64,000 nt of DNA from Actinoplanes sp. N902-109. GTDB taxonomy: Bacteria; Actinomycetota; Actinomycetes; Mycobacteriales; Micromonosporaceae. The notes below the pieces were generated by a model, which did not search any database, was not told the origin of the DNA, and saw nothing but the letters and a program-made list of their open reading frames with translations. Location: positions 7,379,501-7,443,500 of the forward strand of contig NC_021191.1 of the NCBI RefSeq assembly GCF_000389965.1. Direction: 5' to 3'. Every line of letters begins with the position of its first letter. Within the stretch, counting starts at the first letter, position 1. A program made the translations under genes and the position numbers. This document shows, in pieces, positions 1-8,772 of this stretch.

Positions 1-1
1 A

Positions 2-784
2 CGCCTGATAGCGCTGGGCATGACCGCCGTGCTGGCGCTCAGCGGCTGCAGCAGCAGCTCGGACGACGACGGCTCGGCAGCCCCGGCCGCCTCCGGCAGC
101 ACCGGGGCCAAGGGCAAGCTCACCGTGCTGGCGGCGGCCTCGCTGACCGAGTCGTTCGACCTCATCGGCACGCAGTTCGAGCAGCTCAACCCCGGGGTCG
201 ACGTGACCTTCTCGTACGGCGGCAGCGCCGGCCTCGCGCAGCAGATCACCGCCGGGGCGCCCGCCGACGTGTTCGCCGCCGCGAGCCCGGCCACCATGCG
301 GACGGTCACCGAGGCCGGGGATGCCGGCGGCGACCCGGTCACCTTCGTCAGGAACCAGCTCGTCATCGCCGTACCGAAGGGCAATCCGAAGTCCGTCACC
401 TCGCTGGCGGCGATGGCGAAGCCGGACGTCAAGGTGGCGCTCTGCGCCGAGCAGGTGCCGTGCGGTGCGGCGGCCACGAAGGCACTGGCCGCGGCCGGCG
501 TCTCGATCACCCCGGTGACCCAGGAGCAGGACGTCAAGTCGGCACTGGCCAAGGTCAAGCTGGGTGAGGTGGACGCGGCGCTGGTCTACCGCACGGATGC
601 CGAGGCGGCTGCGGGCGAGGTGGACGGGGTCGAGTTCCCGGAGTCCGCGGACGCCGTCAACGACTACCCGATCGTCGCGCTCAAGAACGCCACCAACCCG
701 TCCGGGGCGAGCGCCTTCGTCACGTTCGTGCGCAGCGCCCAGGCGCAGCAGGTGCTCGCCGCCGCGGGGTTCCAGCAGCCTTGA
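2..784 (+). CDS. modA: Molybdate ABC transporter substrate-binding lipoprotein, 5' end missing
   Basis: Extracytoplasmic binding protein that delivers molybdate (or tungstate) to ModBC. The reading frame is open to the window edge, and the residues before the first in-window ATG (base 20) already look like the hydrophobic core of a signal peptide. The true start therefore lies upstream, and only a few residues are missing. The lipobox LALSGC marks lipid attachment; a Ser/Asp/Gly linker follows. Family-typical segments are LTVLAAASLTESF, the anion-binding FSYGGSAGLAQQI, and GAPADVFAAAS. The stop overlaps the modB start by 4 bases, so the three mod genes form one operon. ModA-type proteins are well separated from sulfate and phosphate binders by these motifs, so confidence is high. 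Confidence 0.92.
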   Translation, partial: RLIALGMTAVLALSGCSSSSDDDGSAAPAASGSTGAKGKLTVLAAASLTESFDLIGTQFEQLNPGVDVTFSYGGSAGLAQQITAGAPADVFAAASPATMRTVTEAGDAGGDPVTFVRNQLVIAVPKGNPKSVTSLAAMAKPDVKVALCAEQVPCGAAATKALAAAGVSITPVTQEQDVKSALAKVKLGEVDAALVYRTDAEAAAGEVDGVEFPESADAVNDYPIVALKNATNPSGASAFVTFVRSAQAQQVLAAAGFQQP

Positions 785-1563
785 GCCGCCGGATGCCGCT
801 CGCCCTGGCGATCCCCGCGCTCGCCGGGCTGGCCTTCCTGGTGCTGCCGCTGGCCGGGCTGCTGATCCGGGCGCCGTGGTCGACGCTGCCCGAGCGGCTG
901 ACCGCACCCGGGGTGCTGGCGGCGCTGCGGCTGTCGCTGCTGACCGCGACCCTGGCCACGGGCGTGTGCCTGCTGCTGGGGGTGCCGCTGGCCTGGGTGC
1001 TGGCCCGCGCCGACTTCCTCGGCCGCCGGCTGGTCCGGGCGCTGGTCACCGTGCCGCTGGTGCTGCCGCCGGTGGTCGGCGGCGTGGCGCTGCTGCTGGT
1101 GTTCGGCCGGCGCGGGCTGGTCGGCGGGTGGCTCGACAGCGCGTTCGGGTTCACCCTGCCGTTCACCACCGCCGGGGTGGTGGTCGCCGAGGCGTTCGTG
1201 GCGATGCCGTTCCTGGTGATCAGCGTCGAGGGGGCGCTGCGCGGTGCCGACGCGCGCTACGAGGAAGCCGCGGCGACGCTGGGCGCCGGCCGGTGGACGG
1301 CGTTCCGGCGGGTGACGCTGCCGCTGATCGCGCCGGGCGTCGCGGCCGGTGCGGTGCTGTGCTGGGCGCGGGCGCTGGGCGAGTTCGGGGCGACGATCAC
1401 CTTCGCGGGCAACTTCCCGGGCCGCACCCAGACCATGCCGCTGGCTGTCTATCTCGCGCTGGAACAGGACCTCGACGCGGCGATCGTGCTGAGCCTGGTG
1501 CTGCTGGTGGTCTCGGTCGCGATCCTGGCCGCGCTGCGCGACAAGTGGGTCGGGGTCTCGTGA
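781..1563 (+). CDS. modB: Molybdate ABC transporter permease
   Basis: Integral membrane subunit of the molybdate importer, 260 residues, which fits the family. The start is TTG, inside the TTGA overlap with the modA stop, implying translational coupling. About six hydrophobic segments are visible. The cytoplasmic loop that contacts the ATPase is present as EEAAATLGAGR followed by TLPLIAPG (the EAA motif). The late GEFGATITFAGN segment is typical of ModB/CysT permeases. The stop overlaps the modC start (GTGA). A sulfate permease is the main alternative, made unlikely by the ModA-type partner. Confidence 0.92.
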   Translation: MSRRMPLALAIPALAGLAFLVLPLAGLLIRAPWSTLPERLTAPGVLAALRLSLLTATLATGVCLLLGVPLAWVLARADFLGRRLVRALVTVPLVLPPVVGGVALLLVFGRRGLVGGWLDSAFGFTLPFTTAGVVVAEAFVAMPFLVISVEGALRGADARYEEAAATLGAGRWTAFRRVTLPLIAPGVAAGAVLCWARALGEFGATITFAGNFPGRTQTMPLAVYLALEQDLDAAIVLSLVLLVVSVAILAALRDKWVGVS

Positions 1564-2603
1564 GCCTCGACGCGCACCTGGTGGTGCGGCGCCCGGCGTT
1601 CACCCTGGACGCCACCCTGCAGGCCCGTGCGGGCGAGGTGGTGGCGCTGCTGGGCCCGAACGGCGCCGGCAAGACCACCGCGTTGCGGGCGCTGGCCGGG
1701 CTGGTCGACCTCGACGACGGCCACATCACCCTGCACGGCCACCGCCTCGAGAAGGTTGCCCCGGAGCACCGGCACATCGGTGTGGTGTTCCAGGACTACC
1801 TGCTCTTCCCACACCTGACCGCGCTGGACAACGTCGCGTTCGGCCCGCGCTGCCGCGGGGTGACCCGGGCGCAGGCGCGGGTCCGGGCCACCGAGCTGCT
1901 CACCCGGGTCGGTCTTGCCGAGCACGTCCGCAAGAAGCCCCGCCACCTCTCCGGCGGACAGGCGCAACGGGTGGCGCTGGCCCGGGCGCTCGCCACCGAC
2001 CCGCAGTTGCTGCTGCTCGACGAGCCCCTGGCGGCCCTGGACGCGCGCACCCGGCTCGACACGCGGGCCCATCTGCGCACCCACCTGAGCGCACACAGCG
2101 GCCCGGCCGTCCTGGTGACCCACGACCCCCTGGACGCGATGATGCTGGCCGACCGGCTGGTGATCCTGGAGGAGGGCCGGGTCGTGCAGACCGGCGACGC
2201 GGCGGCGATCACCTCGCAGCCGCGCACCGACTACGTGGCCCGGCTGGTCGGGCTGAACCTGTACCGCGGCACCCGCACCGGCGGCGAGGTCCGGGTCCCC
2301 GGCGGCTTCGTCCTCGCCGTGCCGGGCGCGGGCACGGGCGAGGCGTTCGTGGCCTTCCCGCCGTCCGCGGTCGCCCTGTTCACCGAGCGGCCGGACGGCA
2401 GCCCCCGCAACACGTGGCGCGCGACGGTCACCGCGGTGGCCCGGCACGGCGACGCTCTGCGCGTCGAACTGGCCGGGCCGATCGCGGTGGCCGCCGACAT
2501 CACCCCCGCCGCCGCGGTCCAGCTCGGGCTGGCACCGGGCAGCGAGGTGTGGGCCGCCGTCAAGGCCACCGAGACGCGGGCCTACCCGGCCGGAAAGGGG
2601 TAA
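1560..2603 (+). CDS. modC: Molybdate ABC transporter ATP-binding protein
   Basis: ATPase of the ModABC importer, 347 residues. It starts at GTG overlapping the modB stop, although the frame stays open much further upstream inside modAB. The Walker A GPNGAGKTT lies near residue 38, the Q-loop VVFQDYLLFPH near 80, the signature LSGGQAQRVALARA near 130 and Walker B LLLLDEPLAALD just after. A C-terminal domain from about residue 275 (RATVTAVARHGDALRVEL to the end) looks like the TOBE/Mop domain that binds molybdate in ModC. The gene ends the operon; about 65 bases follow before the next promoter. Confidence 0.92.
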   Translation: MSLDAHLVVRRPAFTLDATLQARAGEVVALLGPNGAGKTTALRALAGLVDLDDGHITLHGHRLEKVAPEHRHIGVVFQDYLLFPHLTALDNVAFGPRCRGVTRAQARVRATELLTRVGLAEHVRKKPRHLSGGQAQRVALARALATDPQLLLLDEPLAALDARTRLDTRAHLRTHLSAHSGPAVLVTHDPLDAMMLADRLVILEEGRVVQTGDAAAITSQPRTDYVARLVGLNLYRGTRTGGEVRVPGGFVLAVPGAGTGEAFVAFPPSAVALFTERPDGSPRNTWRATVTAVARHGDALRVELAGPIAVAADITPAAAVQLGLAPGSEVWAAVKATETRAYPAGKG

Positions 2604-2669
2604 GAACCAGAGCTGGGCTCGACGTTTCGAGCATGTGGCGATCGGGTGATCCGCCCGGGCAGTCCCGGC

Positions 2670-2675
2670 TACCGT
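2670..2675 (+). promoter_or_regulatory. -10 element of a leaderless promoter for the DUF1684 gene
   Basis: TACCGT fits TANNNT and ends 7 bases before GTG 2683. Transcription would begin at or next to the start codon. There is no Shine-Dalgarno sequence here. I infer the promoter from spacing; no -35 element is obvious. Confidence 0.5.
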
Positions 2676-2682
2676 GGGACGG

Positions 2683-3288
2683 GTGCAAGCACTCGAACTC
2701 GCCGACTACCGCGCCGCGGTGGCCCGCATCTATCTGACCGCCACCAGCCTCGACGACTTCCGCGCACAACGGGACAAGCTGTTCGCCGGCCACCCGCAAT
2801 CGGCGATCCCGCGCACCGCGACCTTCGCGGGCCTGCGTTACTACCCGCCCACCGACGCCTTCGTCGCCGAGGTGGACCTGCGCGAGGCGCCCGGCGAGAT
2901 CGACATCGACACCGGCGGCGAGGACGGCGTGTGCCACTACACCCGCGCCGGCATCCTGGAGACGCCGTGGGGCGAGCTGTCGCTGTGGTGGCTGCACGGC
3001 TACGGCGGCGGGCTGTTCCTGCCGGTCCGCGACGCCACCAGCGGCAAGACGACATACGGCGGCGGGCGCTACCTGACCGACACGATCAAGGGCACGCACG
3101 GGCGCGGCGTCGAGGTGCTCGGCAACGGGCGGGTGCGGCTGGACTTCAACTACCTCTACAACCCCTCGTGCGCGTACGACGACGCGTGGCTCTGCCCGTT
3201 GGCGCCGCCGGAGAACACGCTGCGTGAGCCGATCGAGGCCGGCGAACTCACCTACCACTCAGCGAGTTCACAACAACCCGACGCATAG
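2683..3288 (+). CDS. DUF1684 family protein
   Basis: A 201-residue protein of the DUF1684 family, a soluble actinobacterial family with no established reaction. Family signatures in the second half are a TSGKTTYGGGRYL segment, DFNYLYNPSCAYDDAWLCPLAP and a closing PIEAGELTY. I chose GTG 2683 rather than GTG 2674 because a -10 element ends 7 bases before it and because it gives the usual short N terminus (VQALELADYRAAVARIY). No signal peptide or membrane segment. It stands alone between modC and the YggT gene, so context does not suggest a role. Confidence 0.82.
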   Translation: MQALELADYRAAVARIYLTATSLDDFRAQRDKLFAGHPQSAIPRTATFAGLRYYPPTDAFVAEVDLREAPGEIDIDTGGEDGVCHYTRAGILETPWGELSLWWLHGYGGGLFLPVRDATSGKTTYGGGRYLTDTIKGTHGRGVEVLGNGRVRLDFNYLYNPSCAYDDAWLCPLAPPENTLREPIEAGELTYHSASSQQPDA

Positions 3289-3321
3289 TAGGGGGACTGT
3301 CACGGCTCTCGGGAGGTTGTT

Positions 3322-3597
3322 GTGGGTCCCCTGCTCACTCTGGTGGACTTCGTGTTACTGCTGTTCCAGCTGTTGCTGGTGCTGCGCGCGATCCTCGACT
3401 GGAGCGTCGCGCTGGCCGGCACCAGCATGCCCGGGTCGTTCCGCTCCCGGCTGACCCGCGGCGTGTGGGCGGTCACGGAGCCGGTGCTCGCCCCGGTACG
3501 CCGCGTGATCCCGCCCCTGCGCGCCGGTGGCGTCGGCATCGACCTCTCCTTCATCGTCGTCTTCCTGGCTGTCGTCGTCATCCGCTGGTTCATCTGA
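3322..3597 (+). CDS. YggT family membrane protein
   Basis: A 91-residue protein with two hydrophobic segments (about residues 5-25 and 70-88) separated by a loop that holds the family pattern of a proline-rich PVLAPVRRVIPP stretch. YggT proteins are small membrane proteins; the family is often encoded near cell-division or membrane-homeostasis genes, but no such gene is next to it here. GTG start with a good ribosome-binding site GGGAGG five bases upstream (3311-3316). The function in this organism is unknown; the family call is firm. Confidence 0.85.
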   Translation: MGPLLTLVDFVLLLFQLLLVLRAILDWSVALAGTSMPGSFRSRLTRGVWAVTEPVLAPVRRVIPPLRAGGVGIDLSFIVVFLAVVVIRWFI

Positions 3598-3741
3598 CCC
3601 GGCGGCTGTCCACGCCGGATCGCGGACCGGACGTCCCATCGGGAAGCGGTTGTGTCCGAACCGCCCCTCGGCCGATGGCACCACCGCGATTAAGATCGCT
3701 CGTGGACGGTCGACGGATCGTCGCCCTGGGGTGGAGGCAAG

Positions 3742-4551
3742 ATGAGCGGCGGCAGCTCCGAAGCGAGCCGGTTCGACACGTCGGTGGCCCATCCGGCCCG
3801 GCGCTACAACTACTGGCTGGGCGGCAAGGACAACTTCGCCGCCGACCGCGCGTCCGGTGACGCCATCGAGGCGGCCATGCCCGGCATCCGCCTGATGGCG
3901 GTGGAGAACCGGATGTTCCTCGGCCGCGCCGTGGAATACCTGGCCGGGCAGGGCATCCGGCAGTTCCTCGACATCGGCACCGGCATCCCGGCCCCGGGCA
4001 ACACCCATGACGTCGCCCAGGCCATCCAGCCGACCACCCGCACGGTCTATGTGGACAACGACCCGATCGTGCTGACCCATGCCCGGGCGCTGATCACCAG
4101 CGGGCCGGAGGGTGCGATCGCCTACATCGACGCCGACCTGCGCGACCCCGACGCCATCCTGCAGCACCCCGACCTGGCGACCACCCTCGACTTCACCGAG
4201 CCGATCGCCCTGCTGCTGGTGGCGGTGCTGCACTTCATCCGCGACGACGAGGACCCGCAGGGCATCATCGACAAGCTGGTCGGGGCGTTGCCGTCCGGCA
4301 GCTACGTCGTGGCCTCGCACTCCACCTGGGAATACCAGTCGTCCGACGCCATCGCGGAGCTCACGGCCAACAACAAGGACGGCCGCTTCGTGCCCCGCAC
4401 CGGCAAGCGGCTCGCCGAGTTGCTCGACGGGCTGGAGTTCGTCGAGCCGGGCCTGGTGTCGGTGTCCCGCTGGCGCGCCGACAAGGAACCCCGGCCCCGC
4501 CCCAGCATCGAGGCCGTCTCCTGCAACGGCGTGGTGGCCAGGGTTCCCTGA
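3742..4551 (+). CDS. SAM-dependent methyltransferase, PF04672 (DUF574) family
   Basis: A 269-residue protein with the actinomycete-specific N-terminal signature PARRYNYWLGGKDNFAADR, followed by a Rossmann-type SAM site FLDIGTGIP near residue 75 and YVDNDPIVLTHARAL near 105. Substrates of this large actinobacterial family are mostly unknown. GGAGG sits a few bases before the ATG. A TAAGAT around 3694 could be its -10 element. It is a lone gene, convergent with the FtsX-type permease gene downstream. The family is clear; the biochemical role is not. Confidence 0.88.
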   Translation: MSGGSSEASRFDTSVAHPARRYNYWLGGKDNFAADRASGDAIEAAMPGIRLMAVENRMFLGRAVEYLAGQGIRQFLDIGTGIPAPGNTHDVAQAIQPTTRTVYVDNDPIVLTHARALITSGPEGAIAYIDADLRDPDAILQHPDLATTLDFTEPIALLLVAVLHFIRDDEDPQGIIDKLVGALPSGSYVVASHSTWEYQSSDAIAELTANNKDGRFVPRTGKRLAELLDGLEFVEPGLVSVSRWRADKEPRPRPSIEAVSCNGVVARVP

Positions 4552-4591
4552 GCGCCGGTGTCGCGGCCGGCGGTGACCGCGGGCAGCGTGG

Positions 4592-6805
4592 TCAGTCGTT
4601 GCGGGCGGCCTCCGGGCCGGTGATACGACGCAGCAACGGCATCGTCGAGGCGATCACGGCCAGCGACGCCAGCACCCCGAGCAGCACGACCAGATAGAAC
4701 GTGCCGCCCGGCGAATGCAGCGACCTGTCCATCTGGGCCCTGAGGAACAGGTGCGCGCACAACAGCCCGGCACCGACCGCCACCAGCGCCGCGGTCAGCA
4801 GCGGGGTGGCGCTCTCCAGGGCCACCACCCGGCGCAGCGTGCCCAGCGGCACCCCGGTCAGCCGCAGCACGCTGAACGGGCGGCGGCGTTCGGCCAGGCC
4901 ACCGGCCACGCTGACGGCGAGGCTCAGGCCGGCCAGCGTCAGCGACGCCAGGACGACCACGTTCGCCAGGCGCTTCCACCCCTTGAAGACCCGCACGGTG
5001 TCCGCCTGCCACTCCGCCTCGGTGATGGCGCCCCACCGGGTCGGGAAGGCGTTCACGACGGCGGTGCGGGCGCTCTCGACCGCGGCGTCCGTGCCGTCGG
5101 TCACCACCACCAGTGACTCCGCCGGCAGGCCGGTGAGCCGATCCTCGTCGATGGTCGCGGCGGGCCAGCCGGTGACGTAGCGCGCGGTCCACGGGTGGTC
5201 CGCGGTGGCGATGAGGTCCGGCGACACCCAGGCGGTGCGAGCCCCCGGCCGGCACGGGGTCGCCCCGGGGATCCGGGCGATGTCCGCGCAGGACGCCACG
5301 GCCGTCGGGACCCACGCACCGTCGCTGCTCGGCTGTTCGGCAGCCGGTGGCATGCGCACCACCGCAGCGCCGCGCACCCCCGCCATTGCGGTCAGACCCG
5401 CCGGCAGAACCGCGCCCACCGGGCCGTCCCCGCGGAAGTTCAGCTCCATCAGCCGGGTCGAGCCGGGGTCGGACCCGTCGGCGTCGGCGGCCAGGGTGCC
5501 CATGATGCCGACCGCCACGCTGGTCACGAACAGCGCCAGCACCAGGCCGCTCACCGCGCGGAAGCCGGCCGCCGGGTTGTCCGCCAGCCGCCGCGCCGCG
5601 ATCAGCGCCGCGGGCCGCCGGGCCCGCCCGGCCAGCAGGCGCGACGCCACCATGGTCAGCCAGGGGCCGGCAAGGACCAGCCCGGCCATGACCATCAGGA
5701 TGCCCGGCAGGAACGCCAGCACCTGCCCGTCGGTGGTGGCCGGCCGGCGGCCCACGAAATACGCCAGCTCCGCGACGCCGAACCCGAGCGGGATCAGCCG
5801 GTACGCGCGGGGAGACCCGGGCGTGACGCGCCGGCTCACCCCCAACGGCGACATCCGTACGCGCCGGAGCGCGAACCGCGCGGCCAGCGCAGATCCCAGT
5901 GGTACGCCGGCCACCACCCCGAGCAGCCCCCACACCCCGGGCGAGAGGTCCGACGGGAACAGCGGGGCACCGGTCAGCGGTATCCCGGCCAGCCATCCGC
6001 GCAGGGCGTAGAACAGCGCGACCCCGGCCGCCGTGCCCGCCACCGACGACGCCGTCGACTCCACCGCCGACACGACGGCCACCTGCCGCGGGGTCGCGCC
6101 GACCAGCCGCATGGCCGCGAAGCGTTGCTCACGCCGGGCGGCGGCCAGCCGGGTCGCCGAGCCGACGAGGATGAGCAGCGGGAAGATCAGGGCGGCGGCC
6201 ACCACCGCCAGGATCAGCTGGAGGCCGGATGCGGGGATGCCGGCCCAGCACCCGCCCGGGCAGTGCGCCGGCGCCTGCTGCGGGATCCGGGAGACCCGAG
6301 TTGCGCCCGTACGGCGGGAAAGCTCCTCGGGGGTGTAACCGACGACGGCGACCAGGGAGTCCGGGGCGGGCAGCGCGGCCTTGCCGACGGTGCCGGCGAG
6401 GTGCCCGGGGAAACGGTCGCGCAACTGGCCGGCGGGTTCGGTGGCGAGCAGGTGTTGCAGCCGTGGGGACGCGAAATACTCCCCCGGCGCGGGTAACCGG
6501 CTCAGCCCCGGCGGCACGGGCGAGCCGGGCCCGGTGGCGGCCAGGTCGACCCGGCCGAGGGAGGTGCGGTCATACGTGTCGATGCGCAGTTGCCACCAGA
6601 GCGGATCGCCGTCACCCGGTCCGGCGGGGTCGAGGGCCGCGTTGGCCCAGCCGTAGCGGTCGCTCTGCTTGACCACCCCGGACATCCCGCCGACCGCGGC
6701 CAGCAGCATGGCGACGCCGAGCGCGACCGCCGCCGCGATGAGGACCAGCCGGATCGCCGCCTCGCGGCCACCGGCGACGGTGAGCCGCAGCCCGAGCCGG
6801 ATCAT
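4592..6805 (-). CDS. ABC transporter permease, FtsX-like (MacB type)
   Basis: A 737-residue membrane protein, the last gene of a padR-ATPase-permease operon. It begins with one hydrophobic segment (LVLIAAAVALGVAMLLAAVGG), then a large extracytoplasmic domain, then a three-helix FtsX unit near residues 205-330. A second set of helices and a C-terminal FtsX unit follow near 610-730. A single protein thus carries two FtsX domains, as in many actinobacterial exporters. The start overlaps the stop of the ATPase gene by 4 bases. The substrate cannot be told: the family includes peptide, antibiotic and lipoprotein exporters. The PadR regulator suggests induction by a toxic compound. Confidence 0.85.
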   Translation of the reverse strand: MIRLGLRLTVAGGREAAIRLVLIAAAVALGVAMLLAAVGGMSGVVKQSDRYGWANAALDPAGPGDGDPLWWQLRIDTYDRTSLGRVDLAATGPGSPVPPGLSRLPAPGEYFASPRLQHLLATEPAGQLRDRFPGHLAGTVGKAALPAPDSLVAVVGYTPEELSRRTGATRVSRIPQQAPAHCPGGCWAGIPASGLQLILAVVAAALIFPLLILVGSATRLAAARREQRFAAMRLVGATPRQVAVVSAVESTASSVAGTAAGVALFYALRGWLAGIPLTGAPLFPSDLSPGVWGLLGVVAGVPLGSALAARFALRRVRMSPLGVSRRVTPGSPRAYRLIPLGFGVAELAYFVGRRPATTDGQVLAFLPGILMVMAGLVLAGPWLTMVASRLLAGRARRPAALIAARRLADNPAAGFRAVSGLVLALFVTSVAVGIMGTLAADADGSDPGSTRLMELNFRGDGPVGAVLPAGLTAMAGVRGAAVVRMPPAAEQPSSDGAWVPTAVASCADIARIPGATPCRPGARTAWVSPDLIATADHPWTARYVTGWPAATIDEDRLTGLPAESLVVVTDGTDAAVESARTAVVNAFPTRWGAITEAEWQADTVRVFKGWKRLANVVVLASLTLAGLSLAVSVAGGLAERRRPFSVLRLTGVPLGTLRRVVALESATPLLTAALVAVGAGLLCAHLFLRAQMDRSLHSPGGTFYLVVLLGVLASLAVIASTMPLLRRITGPEAARND

Positions 6806-7488
6806 GATGCGGCCGCCGGCGTCGCGGCGAGGTCGTGCGCCTTGCCGTCGCGGACGGTCACTTCCCGGTCGGCGTACGCGGCCACCCGGGGCTCGTGGGT
6901 GACCAGGACGACCGTGGTCCCCTCCGCCCGGGCCATGTCCACCATGAGCTCCATGACCTGCTCGCCGGTGAGCGAGTCGAGCGCACCGGTCGGCTCGTCG
7001 GCGAACAGCACCCGGGGCCGGGCGACCAGCCCGCGGGCGAGCGCGACGCGCTGGGCCTGGCCGCCGGAGAGCTCGCCGGAGCGGCGGTGCCCGAGCCCGG
7101 CCAGCCCCAGCCGCGGGAACCAGGCCCGCGCCTCCCGCACCGCCTGGGCCCGGCGGATCCCGTTGAGCAGCAGCGGCAGGGCGACGTTCTCCTCGGCGGT
7201 CAGTTCCGGCACGAGTTGTCCGAACTGGAACACGAAGCCGAAGTCCTTGCGCCGCAGCACGCTGCGCCCGTCCTCGCCGAGCGTGTCGATCCGCCGCCCG
7301 TCGAAGTGGATCTCGCCCTCGTCCGGCACCAGGATGCCGGCCAGACAGTGCAGCAGGGTCGACTTGCCGGAGCCACTCGGCCCCATGATCGCCAGGATCT
7401 CGCCCGCCCCGACCGTCAGGTCGGCCCCGCGCAGCGCCGGGGTGGTGCCGAAGGCGAGGGTGACGCCGTGCGCGCTGAGCAGGCTCAT
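6802..7488 (-). CDS. ABC transporter ATP-binding protein (MacB/LolD type)
   Basis: A 228-residue ATPase pairing with the FtsX-type permease. Walker A GPSGSGKST is near residue 36, followed by the Q-loop FVFQFGQLVPELTAEENV, signature LSGGQAQRVALARGL and Walker B VLFADEPTGALD. The ADEPTGALD form is typical of the MacB/LolD/FtsE group. ATG overlaps the padR stop (ATGA) and its own stop overlaps the permease start, so the three genes should be co-transcribed from the PadR promoter. Confidence 0.92.
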   Translation of the reverse strand: MSLLSAHGVTLAFGTTPALRGADLTVGAGEILAIMGPSGSGKSTLLHCLAGILVPDEGEIHFDGRRIDTLGEDGRSVLRRKDFGFVFQFGQLVPELTAEENVALPLLLNGIRRAQAVREARAWFPRLGLAGLGHRRSGELSGGQAQRVALARGLVARPRVLFADEPTGALDSLTGEQVMELMVDMARAEGTTVVLVTHEPRVAAYADREVTVRDGKAHDLAATPAAAS

Positions 7489-8009
7489 CGGGTCACCGCC
7501 TGGGCCAGGGCGTCGAGCCGGGAGGCGGTCAGCTCGATCCAGCGCAGATCGGCCTCGAGGTGGAACAGCCCGTGATCGGCGAGCAGCGCGTCGACGAGCT
7601 CACCGGTGCGCTTCAGCTCGGTGAGCTCGCGCATGCGCTGCAGGTGGGCGGCACGTTGCCGGTCCAGATACCGCTCCGCGGGCCGGCCCAGCATCAGCGC
7701 CAGGGTCACCTTGGCGAACAGCGTGGTCTGCAGGTGCGGCTCGGGCTCGACCGGCTCGGTCAGCCAGGTGTCCACCTCGGTGGCACCGGTGTCGGTGATG
7801 ACATAGCGCTTGCGGTCGGGCCCGACACCCGGGCCCACCTCGCTCACCACGACCTTGCCGTCGCGAGCGAGGCGGGACAGCGTCGAGTAGACCTGCCCGA
7901 ACGAGAGCGGCTTGCCCCGCCCGAAATAGGCGTCGTAGTCGCGCTTGAGGTCGTAGCCGTGGCTGGGCTCCCGTTCGAGCAGGCCCAGCAGCGTCAGAGG
8001 CACCGTCAT
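7485..8009 (-). CDS. PadR family transcriptional regulator
   Basis: A 174-residue regulator. The N-terminal winged helix contains the family pattern LTLLGLLEREPSHGYDLKR and a wing around GQVYSTLSRLARDGKVV; the C-terminal half is the helical dimerisation domain (Vir_act_alpha_C type). PadR proteins usually repress drug exporters and are released by the drug. I chose ATG 8009 over GTG 8018 because a -10 element ends 7 bases before it. The gene is first in the operon and a tandem repeat overlaps its promoter, so autoregulation is likely. Confidence 0.9.
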   Translation of the reverse strand: MTVPLTLLGLLEREPSHGYDLKRDYDAYFGRGKPLSFGQVYSTLSRLARDGKVVVSEVGPGVGPDRKRYVITDTGATEVDTWLTEPVEPEPHLQTTLFAKVTLALMLGRPAERYLDRQRAAHLQRMRELTELKRTGELVDALLADHGLFHLEADLRWIELTASRLDALAQAVTR

Positions 8010-8016
8010 GGCGGCC

Positions 8017-8044
8017 ACTATACGCTGAGAGTATACGCCGAGAG
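8017..8044 (-). promoter_or_regulatory. Leaderless padR promoter overlapped by a tandem 13-bp repeat (putative PadR operator)
   Basis: On the minus strand TATAGT (8022-8017) ends 7 bases before ATG 8009. On the plus strand TATACGCTGAGAG (8019-8031) is followed at once by TATACGCCGAGAG (8032-8044), a direct repeat with one mismatch that covers the -10 element. TATAC and GTATA also form a 5-bp inverted repeat. Binding there would block RNA polymerase, as expected for an autoregulated PadR. The protein-site link is inferred. Confidence 0.55.
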
Positions 8045-8092
8045 AATAGGGCCGATCCGGAACGTTCGCGGAACCATGACAAAAGTCAGTGG

Positions 8093-8112
8093 CTGAGTGA
8101 GTACTCGCTCAG
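8093..8112 (+). promoter_or_regulatory. TetR-family operator palindrome
   Basis: A 20-bp inverted repeat, CTGAGTGAGTACTCGCTCAG, with a single mismatched pair. It lies directly upstream of a -10-like TAAGCT (8113-8118) that ends 6 bases before GTG 8125. The GAGTGAGTACTC core is the kind of site bound by TetR repressors of efflux genes. Its position would block its own promoter and so the exporter operon. Confidence 0.75.
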
Positions 8113-8118
8113 TAAGCT
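8113..8118 (+). promoter_or_regulatory. -10 element of a leaderless tetR promoter
   Basis: TAAGCT ends 6 bases before GTG 8125, so the transcript should start at the start codon. The adjoining palindrome occupies the -35 to -10 spacer. There is no Shine-Dalgarno sequence. Confidence 0.55.
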
Positions 8119-8124
8119 CGCCGG

Positions 8125-8769
8125 GTGACCTCCTCGACCGAGCAGTCCGCGGGGCCGACGCGGCGGCGCCGGGTGCCCGCCATGGCACCCGAAGACCGGC
8201 GGGCCGCGCTCATCGATGCCACCATCCCGCTGCTGCACGAGTACGGCGTGGAGGTGAGCACCCGGCAGATCGCCCAGGCCGCCGGGGTGGCCGAGGGCAC
8301 CATCTTCGGCGTCTTCCCGGACAAGAACTCCCTGCTCCTGGCGGCCGTGCTCACAGCGCTCGAACCCGACCCGACGCTGGCCGCGCTCGCCCGCATCGAC
8401 CCCGGCGCGGGGCTGCGGGCCCGGCTGGCCCAGGCGGCCGAGCTGATCAACGCGCGCTTCGTGGCGAACGCCCAGCTGATGACCGCCGCGCGCAAGCTGG
8501 TCATCGCACCCGGCACCCCGCCCGACGCCATCGACCGGATGACCCGCTCCCGCCAGCTGCTGCAGGACGCACTGACCGCGATCGTGCAGCCCGACGCCGC
8601 GATGCTGCGCCGGGAGCCGGCCAACGTGGCCGCCCTGCTGCTGCTCTTCTGCGGCGCCAACACCTACGGGCCCTTCGGGGATCCCGACCATTTCCACGGC
8701 GAGGAGCTGGTGTCGCTGCTCCTCGACGGTCTGCTCATTCGTCCGTCCACCGACCACGGGGGTGCCTGA
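8125..8769 (+). CDS. TetR family transcriptional regulator
   Basis: A 214-residue regulator. The helix-turn-helix is near residues 35-70 (STRQIAQAAGVAEGTIFGVFPDKNSLL); the rest is the helical ligand-binding and dimer domain. It is the first gene of an operon with two ABC half-exporters: its stop lies three bases before the GTG of the first exporter gene. With a strong palindrome at its promoter it very probably represses itself and the exporter, and is released by an exported compound. GTG start chosen from the leaderless promoter. Confidence 0.92.
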   Translation: MTSSTEQSAGPTRRRRVPAMAPEDRRAALIDATIPLLHEYGVEVSTRQIAQAAGVAEGTIFGVFPDKNSLLLAAVLTALEPDPTLAALARIDPGAGLRARLAQAAELINARFVANAQLMTAARKLVIAPGTPPDAIDRMTRSRQLLQDALTAIVQPDAAMLRREPANVAALLLLFCGANTYGPFGDPDHFHGEELVSLLLDGLLIRPSTDHGGA

Positions 8770-8772
8770 CCG

